Below are positions 8,999-17,383 of a DNA stretch of 64,000 bases, piece by piece. The translations under genes were made by a program, and so were the position numbers. This stretch comes from Paenibacillus radicibacter (GTDB lineage Bacteria; Bacillota; Bacilli; Paenibacillales; NBRC-103111): positions 310,001 through 374,000 of the forward strand of contig NZ_JANQBC010000003.1 in assembly GCF_024721995.1 (NCBI RefSeq), given 5' to 3'. How positions within the stretch are numbered: position 1 is the first letter of the stretch; each line of letters starts with the position of its first letter. The notes below the pieces were generated by a model, which was not told where the DNA came from, made no database searches, and saw only the letters and a list, made by a program, of their open reading frames with translations.

Positions 8999-9013
8999 TG
9001 ATAATGATTATCA
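8999..9013. promoter_or_regulatory. Perfect 7-1-7 Fur box
   Basis: TGATAATGATTATCA, a perfect 7-1-7 inverted repeat of the Bacillus Fur consensus, downstream of the -10 of the importer operon. It predicts repression when iron is sufficient. Confidence 0.92.
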
Positions 9014-9070
9014 ATATCGTTATGTGAATATGCTCGTAAGATAGCACTCGCCTGAAGGAGGTTATATGCA

Positions 9071-9865
9071 ATGATAGCTCGCCTATACACAGATGACTTA
9101 AGTATTGGCTATGGTGAACAATATATAGTGAAAGATTTAAACGTACGCATTCCTGATAAGAAGATCACGACGATTATTGGGTCTAACGGCTGCGGTAAAT
9201 CCACTCTACTCAAAGCACTCACACGCATAATTCCGCATCAGTCTGGAACGATTATTCTCGATGGTGCCAACATTGCTAAGGAAAACACGAAGCTGTTAGC
9301 TCGAAAAATGGCCATATTGCCACAAACACCCGAGAGTGCAAGTGGACTTACAGTCGGTGAACTCGTCTCTTATGGTCGATTCCCTTATCAATCTGGTCTC
9401 GGGCGACTAACGCCACAAGATATTGAAGTGATTGACTGGGCTCTTGAGGTGACGGGAACTGGGGACTTCAAATACCGTCCTGTCGATGCGTTATCTGGTG
9501 GACAGCGGCAGCGCGTATGGATTGCGATGGCGCTCGCGCAGCAAACCGAAATTATTTTCCTAGATGAACCGACGACTTATCTGGACATGGCACATCAACT
9601 CGAAGTGTTGGAACTGCTCCAGAAGCTCAATCAAGAACAAGAACGCACCATTGTCATGGTATTGCACGACTTGAACCAAGCTGCTCGCTTTGCAGACTAC
9701 ATCATTGCACTTAAGGACGGACAAATTGTTAAAGCAGGCACTTGTGAAGAAGTCATTAATCACGATGTACTAAAAGAAGTGTTCCAGATCGATGCCGAAA
9801 TCGGTATTGATCCACGAACGCAAAAACCAATGTGTGTCACATATAACCTACTTAAAGGAGTTTAA
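9071..9865 (+). CDS. Ferric siderophore ABC transporter, ATP-binding protein (FhuC/FecE family)
   Basis: A 264-residue ATPase of the iron-chelate importer family. Walker A is GSNGCGKST (about residue 38), signature LSGGQRQRVWIAMALAQ (about 142), Walker B EIIFLDEPTTYLD, and the switch His is in VLHDLNQAARF. It would energise uptake through the two FecCD permeases downstream. It is the first gene of a four-gene operon (gap of five bases to the lipoprotein gene) under the Fur box at 8999-9013. The ribosome binding site is GAAGGAGG. Confidence 0.94.
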   Translation: MIARLYTDDLSIGYGEQYIVKDLNVRIPDKKITTIIGSNGCGKSTLLKALTRIIPHQSGTIILDGANIAKENTKLLARKMAILPQTPESASGLTVGELVSYGRFPYQSGLGRLTPQDIEVIDWALEVTGTGDFKYRPVDALSGGQRQRVWIAMALAQQTEIIFLDEPTTYLDMAHQLEVLELLQKLNQEQERTIVMVLHDLNQAARFADYIIALKDGQIVKAGTCEEVINHDVLKEVFQIDAEIGIDPRTQKPMCVTYNLLKGV

Positions 9866-9870
9866 TTTAC

Positions 9871-10791
9871 ATGAAAAAGTTCTTATCCCTTATACTTATG
9901 GCTTCACTCGTTCTACTGGCTGCATGTGGCAGTCCATCTGCTTCTAAGGAAAGCGCATCTCCTGATGCGAAACAACCTGAGAAGACAACGATCACGTACC
10001 AAACGGAATCCGGACCACTCGAAGTACCAGCAAATCCAAAGCGTGTCGTTGTTCTCTCTTCTTATGCGGGTAATGTGATGTCACTAGGTGTGAATCTAGT
10101 TGGTGTTGATTCTTGGTCGAAGCTAAACCCTCGTTTTGACAAGTTAAAAGATGTTGCCGAAGTGTCTGCCGAAAACGTAGAAAAGATCATTGAGCTGAAT
10201 CCCGATCTTATCATCGGATCGTCAACAGATAAGAATCTCGATAAATTGAAATCTATTGCTCCTACTGTGACTTACACATACGGTAAAGTCGATTACCTTA
10301 CACAACACCTCGAAATCGGTAAGGCGCTAAACAAAGAAAAAGAAGCAAAAGCTTGGGTTGATGATTTCAAGAAACGCGCTGGACAAGCAGGTACTGACAT
10401 CCGTGCCAAAATCGGTGAGAACGCAACCGTTTCTGTAATCGAAGGTTTCAACAAGCAAATGTACGTATTCGGCGACCATTGGGGTCGTGGTACAGAAATT
10501 CTATACCAAGAAATGAAACTAAAAATGCCGGCAAAAGTGAAGGAGAGCGTAGAGAAAGAAGGTTATTTCGCAATCTCGCTTGAAGTGCTCTCTCAGTTCG
10601 CAGGGGACTACGTGATTTTCAGTAAGAATAGTCAAGAAGATAACTCCTTCCAACAAACTGACACGTACAAGAACATTCCTGCTGTGAAAAATAACCGAGT
10701 GTACGAAGCCGATGCGCAAGCGTTCTACTTCAACGACCCACTGACACTCGACTTCCAACTTGAGTTCTTTAAGAAGCATTTCTTAGGTTAA
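9871..10791 (+). CDS. Ferric siderophore-binding lipoprotein (FhuD/FecB family)
   Basis: A 306-residue class III solute-binding protein. The N-terminus MKKFLSLILMASLVLLAAC is a lipoprotein signal with lipobox LAAC, so it is anchored outside the membrane. The sequence from about residue 45 (VPANPKRVVVLSSYAGNVMSLGV, then ELNPDLIIG) is typical of FhuD/YfiY-type binding proteins. Members bind hydroxamates, citrate or catecholates. The overall look favours a hydroxamate-type receptor, but this is a weak judgement. It sits between its ATPase and permeases in one Fur-controlled operon. Confidence 0.92.
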   Translation: MKKFLSLILMASLVLLAACGSPSASKESASPDAKQPEKTTITYQTESGPLEVPANPKRVVVLSSYAGNVMSLGVNLVGVDSWSKLNPRFDKLKDVAEVSAENVEKIIELNPDLIIGSSTDKNLDKLKSIAPTVTYTYGKVDYLTQHLEIGKALNKEKEAKAWVDDFKKRAGQAGTDIRAKIGENATVSVIEGFNKQMYVFGDHWGRGTEILYQEMKLKMPAKVKESVEKEGYFAISLEVLSQFAGDYVIFSKNSQEDNSFQQTDTYKNIPAVKNNRVYEADAQAFYFNDPLTLDFQLEFFKKHFLG

Positions 10792-10798
10792 TAAACCG

Positions 10799-11809
10799 AT
10801 GGTCAAAGAAAAACCTACAACCATCTCATTCTTCATTAAACTAATAGCAGGGCTTGCCCTGCTTGTTATTATGTTCACTGGCGCGATGATATTCGGCGCT
10901 GCCAATACCTCCGTACAAGACGTATGGCAGGCCATAACCGCTCAAGCTGGCGGGGAGAACTATTCGATTATCCGCGAGATTCGATTACCCCGTGAGCTTG
11001 CCGCTATACTTGTCGGCAGTGCGCTTGCTGTCTCTGGTGCGATTATCCAAGGCATGACGCGCAATCCGCTGGCGGATCCAGGTTTACTTGGACTTACAGC
11101 AGGTTCTAGTGCAGCACTTGCACTCACCATGGCATTCTTACCAAAAGCGAATTACATGATCATTATGATCGCATGTTTTATCGGTGCTGCTGTAGGTGCA
11201 CTGCTTGTCTTTGGGATTGGCGCTTTAAAAAGAGGCGGTTTTACGCCGATTCGGCTTGTTTTTGCTGGTGCTGCGGTATCGGCTTTCTTAGTTGCTGTAT
11301 CTGAGGGTGTCAGCCTTGCTTACAAAATATCGCAAAGTGTATCCCTCTGGACTTCAGGGGGACTGATCGGTACAACGTGGGATCAATTGCAGCTCATCTT
11401 CTGGTTTATTGCTGCGGGACTCATTATTGCTATGCTGCTCGCAAGGCAACTTACGATCCTCAGCCTCAGTGAAGAAGTCGCAGTTGGACTCGGGCAGAAG
11501 ACGACGCTTATTAAAGCGATCTTATTCCTTGTCACGATCTTGCTAACTGGCGCATCCGTTGCATTAGTTGGCAATATGACGTTCATTGGACTCATGATTC
11601 CCCATATGGTTCGTGCGATTGTTGGTACAGACTATCGCTATGTGGTGCCGATGTCAGCCATCACTGGTGCTTCATTCATGCTGCTTGCGGACACAATTGG
11701 ACGCACACTTAATATGCCTTACGAGACACCCGTGATCGCGATTGTTGCGATGATCGGCTTGCCCTTCTTCCTCTTCATCGTACACAAAGGGGGGCGCTCA
11801 TTCCTATGA
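10799..11809 (+). CDS. Ferric siderophore ABC transporter permease 1 (FecCD family)
   Basis: A 336-residue permease with about nine to ten membrane helices. RLPRELAAILVGSALAVSGAIIQGMTRNPLADPGLLG (about residues 60-100) is the FecCD signature. VGNMTFIGLMIPHMVRAIVG near residue 260 is the loop that contacts the ATPase. It forms the membrane channel with the next gene and is translated seven bases after the lipoprotein stop. Its stop region overlaps the next start by four bases, indicating coupling. Confidence 0.94.
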   Translation: MVKEKPTTISFFIKLIAGLALLVIMFTGAMIFGAANTSVQDVWQAITAQAGGENYSIIREIRLPRELAAILVGSALAVSGAIIQGMTRNPLADPGLLGLTAGSSAALALTMAFLPKANYMIIMIACFIGAAVGALLVFGIGALKRGGFTPIRLVFAGAAVSAFLVAVSEGVSLAYKISQSVSLWTSGGLIGTTWDQLQLIFWFIAAGLIIAMLLARQLTILSLSEEVAVGLGQKTTLIKAILFLVTILLTGASVALVGNMTFIGLMIPHMVRAIVGTDYRYVVPMSAITGASFMLLADTIGRTLNMPYETPVIAIVAMIGLPFFLFIVHKGGRSFL

Positions 11810-12813
11810 TTCACCAAGCTATTGTTCGTAAACAACGAATTATTGTCACCTTACTCGTACTGCTCATTGTCGGTACGACGATCGTCAGTATGGGCATGGG
11901 CTCTGCCAAACTCTCTTATGATCGACTGATCCCGACTTTGTTTGGACAAGGAACATTTAAAGAAACTTTCGTCTTGTATTCCATTCGCATGCCTCGCATC
12001 ATCATTACGCTGCTCGCGGGAATGGCGCTTGCCCTTTCAGGGGCGATTCTGCAAAGTATTACGCGAAATGAGTTAGCAGACCCGGGAATAATCGGCATTA
12101 ATGCAGGGGCAGGCGTAGCGATCACGGTTTTCTTCCTATACATGCCAATCGATGTTGCATCATTCGCCTACATGCTGCCTATCGTTGCATTTATCGGGGC
12201 ATTAGCTACGGCAACGATCATCTATCTATTCTCTTATCAGAAAAATGCCGGTCTACAGCCCGTGAAATTGGTGTTAACCGGCATCGGATTCGCAATGGCA
12301 TTATCCGGTGTGATGATGGTTCTAATCTCATCGGTTGAACGAACGAAAGTTGATTTTATTGCGAAATGGATCGCCGGTAATATATGGGGAGCAGATTGGC
12401 CGTTTATCTGGGCGATCTTGCCTTGGCTTATCGTGCTCATTCCATTCACGTTCTACAAAGCAAATCGACTCAATCTCATCGCCATGAATGAACCGATAGC
12501 CATTGGAGTCGGTGTACAACTAGCCAAAGAACGACGTGTACTTTTACTTACCGCAGTTGCACTTGCAGCAGCAGCCGTATCCGTTACAGGAGGAATTGCC
12601 TTCATCGGCTTGCTCGCACCGCACATTGCTAAAGCGCTTGTCGGCCCTAGGCATCAACTGTTCTTACCGGTTGCTATTCTCGGCGGCGGCTTCCTACTGC
12701 TGCTTGCGGATACAATTGGACGGCAAATCGTTGCACCAGACGGTATTCCAGCTGGGGTTATGGTCGCGCTAATCGGTGCACCGTACTTCGTCTATCTTCT
12801 GCTTAAAAAATAA
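11806..12813 (+). CDS. Ferric siderophore ABC transporter permease 2 (FecCD family)
   Basis: A 335-residue FecCD permease, paralogous to the previous gene. RMPRIIITLLAGMALALSGAILQSITRNELADPGIIG and the ATPase-contact segment GGIAFIGLLAPHIAKALVG are conserved. It starts with an ATGA overlap of the preceding stop. It is the last gene of the Fur-controlled operon, followed by a strong terminator. These permeases may also serve the orphan binding lipoprotein at 36573-37595; that is inference only. Confidence 0.94.
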   Translation: MIHQAIVRKQRIIVTLLVLLIVGTTIVSMGMGSAKLSYDRLIPTLFGQGTFKETFVLYSIRMPRIIITLLAGMALALSGAILQSITRNELADPGIIGINAGAGVAITVFFLYMPIDVASFAYMLPIVAFIGALATATIIYLFSYQKNAGLQPVKLVLTGIGFAMALSGVMMVLISSVERTKVDFIAKWIAGNIWGADWPFIWAILPWLIVLIPFTFYKANRLNLIAMNEPIAIGVGVQLAKERRVLLLTAVALAAAAVSVTGGIAFIGLLAPHIAKALVGPRHQLFLPVAILGGGFLLLLADTIGRQIVAPDGIPAGVMVALIGAPYFVYLLLKK

Positions 12814-12820
12814 CGCAAGA

Positions 12821-12857
12821 AAGCTCCACCTTGATCACCAAGGTGGAGCTTCTTTAT
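12821..12857 (+). terminator. Strong terminator of the siderophore importer operon
   Basis: A perfect 13-base stem (AAGCTCCACCTTG with its complement) and a five-base loop, followed by TCTTTATT. It lies between convergent genes and may act from both sides. Confidence 0.87.
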
Positions 12858-12884
12858 TGTCCGCATATAACGGTCATCAACCTC

Positions 12885-13991
12885 TTAACCAAACACCCGC
12901 TTTATGCCCTTCGCTACTTCATTCATCGCATCTTCCGCTTGCGGGAAATACCCGATCTTATCCATAAACGCATGGTCCATGCCGTTATAGCGAATCATCT
13001 GTGTGTTCACGCCCGCACGCTGCAACTTTCTCGCATACGCTTCACCTTCACGTGTTAAGAAGTCATATTCCGCTGTGATGATCAGTGTCTCTGGCATGCC
13101 TTTCAAATCTGTAAGCAGCGGCGAAGCGTACATATCCGTTGGAGGTACGACTCCTTGCAGATAGACAGCGTTCAGCATTTGCGTAGAACCAGCCATACCT
13201 TGCAGGCCGCCGCTAATCAGCTCGCGATGCGCATCCGCAATCGTGTAATCTTCTAGTTTCCACTCATAGTCATCGGTTGTCGCACCAGCCATATTGACTG
13301 TTGGATAAAGCAGCGCTTGGAACTTGATAAGTCCTGTCCCTAATTCGCGATCTTTCAGTGCACATACCGTGGACAGATTGCCGCCTGCGCTGTCTCCGCA
13401 CACTGCAATTTGGTCTGGATTTACTTGCAAGGATGACGCGTGCTCATGTACCCACTTCACCACATCCCAGCAATCGTTAAAGCCTGCAGGATACGCATGC
13501 TCAGGAGCTAGACGGTAATCCACCGAGATGACCACCGCATTCGCCTTCTCTGCGATAGCTTTACATGGATTCTCCACGACGTCTAACGTACCGCCGAAGA
13601 ATCCACCTCCATGGAAGAACACAACTGCGGGCATAGCGGCATCGCTTTCCGGTGTATAGATGCGCACAGGAATTGAAGCTTCCGAACCTTCAATCGTTCT
13701 GGCTTCTGTCCGAATTGGCTTTGTCGTCACATCCGTATTCGGCCAACCCATCCATGCTCGCATACCTACAACCATCGCCATTGGGTCAACCTGACTTGGA
13801 TCCGACTTCGGCATTGCCGCAAGCTTCTCCATCATCTTCAAGGTTTCACCAAGTACACGTTCGTCCATAACGCCTTCTGCATCGGAATCGGGAAGCAGCT
13901 TACAAGTGATATCCATCCCCTTCACATGCTTTACGACTGTGCGATGTTCAAGTGCAGTTACCATCCGTTTATATTCTTCTTTGTTCATCAT
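12885..13991 (-). CDS. Alpha/beta-hydrolase, hormone-sensitive-lipase-family esterase
   Basis: A 368-residue esterase of bacterial family IV. HGGGFFGG (about residue 126) is the oxyanion-hole motif; GDSAGGN holds the nucleophile Ser near 200; Asp in EYDFLTREG (about 309) and His in GMDHAF (about 341) complete the triad. These enzymes cleave short acyl esters. It lies downstream of the GH3, symporter and GH39 genes on the same strand, so removal of acetyl groups from imported plant oligosaccharides is conceivable. No signal peptide, so it is cytoplasmic. The start has GGGGAGG nine bases upstream. Confidence 0.88.
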   Translation of the reverse strand: MMNKEEYKRMVTALEHRTVVKHVKGMDITCKLLPDSDAEGVMDERVLGETLKMMEKLAAMPKSDPSQVDPMAMVVGMRAWMGWPNTDVTTKPIRTEARTIEGSEASIPVRIYTPESDAAMPAVVFFHGGGFFGGTLDVVENPCKAIAEKANAVVISVDYRLAPEHAYPAGFNDCWDVVKWVHEHASSLQVNPDQIAVCGDSAGGNLSTVCALKDRELGTGLIKFQALLYPTVNMAGATTDDYEWKLEDYTIADAHRELISGGLQGMAGSTQMLNAVYLQGVVPPTDMYASPLLTDLKGMPETLIITAEYDFLTREGEAYARKLQRAGVNTQMIRYNGMDHAFMDKIGYFPQAEDAMNEVAKGIKRVFG

Positions 13992-14039
13992 TAGTCATTT
14001 CCTCCCCTGTTCATGATTACGTCAACAAATACTGTTCGA

Positions 14040-15740
14040 TTACAACCTTGTGTCCCACAGATCACAGAATGGATCGACTGGATTGACACCTTTAAACGGT
14101 GAACGACCGAGCAGTTTCTCAACAACCGCCTCTTGTACATAAGAACTCGCTGAGTACGCATTTACATAGGTCTTTACTTGAGGTAAATCTTGCAGGTGAT
14201 ACGGACTTGCCACGGAAACACATACCGTCGGAAGTTCGGTTAAGAACCACGGCATATCTGCTCCGAATGGTGCAGCAAAGTTCACACGTACCGCCGTCTG
14301 GTTACTCTTCGTCTCCAGATTAATATAGTACAGAACTAGATCATACTTCGACTTTAAGCTCTCAACAGACTGCATAAGGATACTGAAATCAAATTCACCT
14401 CGTGGGAACAACTCCACTTCAAAGCCTTCCTTCGTTAATTGATCCATGAACCCTTTATACGTACCCTCTCCGCCAAAGTGTCCCGCTTCATCCCCTAAGA
14501 CGAACAACAACACGCGCTTGTGACGCTCTACACTCAGTGGCAATAAACTTTGAGTATCCTTCACCAAAGTAACAGATTGATCTGCACATTCTTGCGCCCA
14601 CTGCTCATGCTCTTCACACTTCAATACAGATAAAGCTTCGGCACTTGGTACAAGCGTTCCTTCCGCTTGCTTACGGTGTAACCCTAATGATGCTTTCAGT
14701 GCGAGAATACGCGTTACCGCCTCATCTACACGTTCCATCGTCAAGATACCGTTCTCAATACCTTTACGCATAAATTCGTAATCTTCACGAATATCGCGAT
14801 TAAACAAGAACATGTCGCAACCTGCTGCAATCGACTTCGGAACCGCAATCTCACGCTTCTCCGCCATCGTAAACCCACCCATTAAGGACGCATCTGTTAC
14901 GATCATCCCGTTAAAGCCAAGTTTCTCGCGCAACAACCCATTCAATAGTTCAGGAGCAAGTGTTGCTGGCATAATGTCCTTATCTTCCATACCCGGCACA
15001 AGCGCTTTGGAATAAGCCGGCATCGTAATATGACCGATCATTACTGTACCTGCTCCTGCTTCGATCATCTCTTTATAGATATGACCATACGTACGATCCC
15101 ACTCTTCAATCGATAGCGTATTGTGTGTAACGTGTAAATGTTGATCACGCTCATCCACACCATCACCTGGGAAGTGCTTAATGGACACCGCCACATTCTG
15201 CTCATGAATCCCTTTCATATACGCCTTGGACATTCGCAGCACACGCTCAGGATCAGAGCCGTACGTACGAATGTTCGTTATCGGGTTACGGAAGTTCATA
15301 TCGATATCAATTACCGGTGCGAACGCCCAGTTACAGCCAACCGCACTACCTTCACTTCCAGCCACAACACCAAGACGATAACCCATCTCCTCGTTATCTG
15401 TCGCTGCAACTTCCATTTGCTTACCGAAAAAGGTTCCATCTGACGCAATTCCGTTACCACCGGCTTCTAGATTCGCAGCAATTAAGAGCGGAATTGCGGA
15501 GTTGTCCTGCAAATAGCGATGTGTTTCTTGTACCTCAGCCCCAACACCTGGACGATACATAATTCCACCTGGCTGAAAATGATCGATCAGATTCTGCAAA
15601 TCTTGCTTATCTTGGCTAAATCCGATTGGGCAGAATAGCTGACCAATCTTCGCTTCCATACTTAGAGATTGAAGTTTCTCTTCTACCCACTGAATATCTG
15701 CATCATTCAAATTGAATGGTTTCGCTTTTAAATTAATCAT
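14040..15740 (-). CDS. Glycoside hydrolase family 3 enzyme
   Basis: A 566-residue GH3 protein without signal peptide. SIKHFPGDGVDERDQHLHVTHN (about residue 190) corresponds to the NagZ-like KHFPGxG...D.H signature, in which Asp/His acts as acid/base. MIVTDASLMGG (about 283) carries the nucleophile Asp. This points to the beta-N-acetylhexosaminidase-like branch of GH3 rather than the long beta-glucosidases, but substrate cannot be fixed. It follows the GPH symporter by 45 bases in the same direction, suggesting that it hydrolyses the imported glycoside. Confidence 0.9.
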   Translation of the reverse strand: MINLKAKPFNLNDADIQWVEEKLQSLSMEAKIGQLFCPIGFSQDKQDLQNLIDHFQPGGIMYRPGVGAEVQETHRYLQDNSAIPLLIAANLEAGGNGIASDGTFFGKQMEVAATDNEEMGYRLGVVAGSEGSAVGCNWAFAPVIDIDMNFRNPITNIRTYGSDPERVLRMSKAYMKGIHEQNVAVSIKHFPGDGVDERDQHLHVTHNTLSIEEWDRTYGHIYKEMIEAGAGTVMIGHITMPAYSKALVPGMEDKDIMPATLAPELLNGLLREKLGFNGMIVTDASLMGGFTMAEKREIAVPKSIAAGCDMFLFNRDIREDYEFMRKGIENGILTMERVDEAVTRILALKASLGLHRKQAEGTLVPSAEALSVLKCEEHEQWAQECADQSVTLVKDTQSLLPLSVERHKRVLLFVLGDEAGHFGGEGTYKGFMDQLTKEGFEVELFPRGEFDFSILMQSVESLKSKYDLVLYYINLETKSNQTAVRVNFAAPFGADMPWFLTELPTVCVSVASPYHLQDLPQVKTYVNAYSASSYVQEAVVEKLLGRSPFKGVNPVDPFCDLWDTRL

Positions 15741-15785
15741 CGTAAATCCCCCTGCTGTCTGATTTTTTTTATAAAAATTATAGTC

Positions 15786-17135
15786 TTATGCGCCAATATC
15801 GATACTACGTTTAGCTCCTAAATCCCCAATCATCTGCTTCTCTACACGATCTAATTTGTAGAATAGGAGCAAGAATGAACAGATCAAGAAACAAATCATT
15901 GGTAGCCAAATGAAGTTGAACGAAATCGCATTAAGCGAGGATTCCGTCTGCGTCGCATTCGGTACATATCCTCCATTGGAGAGAATCCATGCCGTAAGCG
16001 CACCGCCAATACCCATCCCAAACTTCACGCCGAAGCTGCTCGCTGCAGTTAGCAACCCCTGTGCACGAACACCTGATTTCCATTCGCCATAATCAACCGT
16101 ATCGATCAACATGGCGAACAATAATCCTGCACCGAGTCCGAGTCCTATATTTCCGATTGCATTGGCTGTAATAAGTAGTCCAACCGATATCGCCTGTTCC
16201 GCAAAGAACACAACCACTTGCGTTACCGCACCAATGAGCATACCGAGAAGCAGTGTATTTCGCTTACCTAAGCGCTTGGATACGAGCGGAGTAAAAGCAA
16301 TTCCGACTAACAATAAGATGTTAAGACCATTGAGCACCGGAATTAAGTCTTCTCTACCAAAGTTATATTTTAAGAAATAAATAAGTGCCGTACCTTTACC
16401 GACCATCGCCATCCACATGAACACACCAAGTACGAGCATGAGCCACCATGGTGTATTGCCTTTGATTGCTTTCACACCTTCCTTGAAAGGAACGGGCTTG
16501 TTACCGTTAACTTGAACGCGTTCACGCGTATTCTTAAATGTAATAAGGAAAAGTACGACTGCAATCGCTGCGAACATCGTCATCGTCCATTGAAAACCTG
16601 CTTGTTGATTGCCTTTTCCGAAGAACGCTACGAATGGCATAACACCTACACTCACGATAAGTGCGCCGATTTGCGCAAGTAACATCCGTACGGTGTTAAT
16701 AACTGTACGTTCATGTGAATTGCTTGTCATACTCGATAACAAGGAAGTCAGAGGCAAGTTAATTCCTGCATACAGAATTCCGAGCAAGATGTATGTGACA
16801 TAGGCATAGATTAATTTGCCGTTAGCCGAAAAATCCGGTGTCATGAATGTCAGAATCGCCACTGCAGCGAACGGAATACACAGCCATAAGAACCACGGGC
16901 GAGATTTACCCCATTTCGTATTCGTCCGGTCAATCAAGATCCCGAAGATCGGTCCATCTAATGCATCAATAATACGAGCAATTAAGAACAACGTACCGAC
17001 CGCAGCAACATCCAGTCCGAACACGTCCGTGTAGTAGAACATGAGGTATAGCGTAATCACTTGGAAAATGAGATTCGAAGCTGTATCCCCCAGACCATAA
17101 CTAATCCGCTCTTTCCATGAAACTTGGTTTTCCAT
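15786..17135 (-). CDS. GPH-family sugar:cation symporter (MelB/XynP/YicJ type)
   Basis: A 449-residue transporter with 12 predicted helices. SYGLGDTASNLIFQVITLYLMFYYTDVFG at the N-terminus, DALDGPIFGILIDRTNTKWGKSRPWFLW and DYGEWKSGVRAQG are signatures of the glycoside-pentoside-hexuronide symporters, which import disaccharides or oligosaccharides with a cation. The start at 17135 has AGGAGGG five bases upstream; longer in-frame starts are worse. A cre site lies at 17277-17290. It is located between GH3 and the AraC-GH39 regulator. Confidence 0.92.
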   Translation of the reverse strand: MENQVSWKERISYGLGDTASNLIFQVITLYLMFYYTDVFGLDVAAVGTLFLIARIIDALDGPIFGILIDRTNTKWGKSRPWFLWLCIPFAAVAILTFMTPDFSANGKLIYAYVTYILLGILYAGINLPLTSLLSSMTSNSHERTVINTVRMLLAQIGALIVSVGVMPFVAFFGKGNQQAGFQWTMTMFAAIAVVLFLITFKNTRERVQVNGNKPVPFKEGVKAIKGNTPWWLMLVLGVFMWMAMVGKGTALIYFLKYNFGREDLIPVLNGLNILLLVGIAFTPLVSKRLGKRNTLLLGMLIGAVTQVVVFFAEQAISVGLLITANAIGNIGLGLGAGLLFAMLIDTVDYGEWKSGVRAQGLLTAASSFGVKFGMGIGGALTAWILSNGGYVPNATQTESSLNAISFNFIWLPMICFLICSFLLLFYKLDRVEKQMIGDLGAKRSIDIGA

Positions 17136-17276
17136 AATAGCCCTCCTAATGAGCATATCAATAATCAATTCAACAATGAAAACCCTTACATGACTGATTA
17201 TATAGATATCTGAGGGACTCTTCTTTCCTCCTATTCACGTAAAAGATGTCATTTTTAATGATTAATAATCTTTTCA

Positions 17277-17290
17277 ATAAAGCGCTTACA
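17277..17290. promoter_or_regulatory. CcpA cre site upstream of the symporter gene
   Basis: ATAAAGCGCTTACA closely matches the cre operator (TGNAANCGNWNNCA) read on either strand. It lies about 140 bases upstream of the symporter start and predicts glucose repression of symporter and GH3. Confidence 0.75.
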
Positions 17291-17324
17291 TTTAAAAATA
17301 TGAAGAAACGACCTCTTTTAACGT

Positions 17325-17353
17325 AAAAAAAGACCCACCTTCTGTGAGTCTTT
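17325..17353 (-). terminator. Terminator of the AraC-GH39 gene
   Basis: Minus-strand stem AAAGACTCAC/GTGGGTCTTT (one wobble), loop of about five bases, then a T run. It ends the regulator transcript and makes the symporter a separate unit. Confidence 0.78.
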
Positions 17354-17383
17354 CAATCTTGCTACCACAATATATACCCAAAC

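Noticed and set aside
15138-15443. A 101-codon plus-strand frame inside the GH3 gene
   Set aside because: Antisense to conserved GH3 motifs, with no support as a gene.
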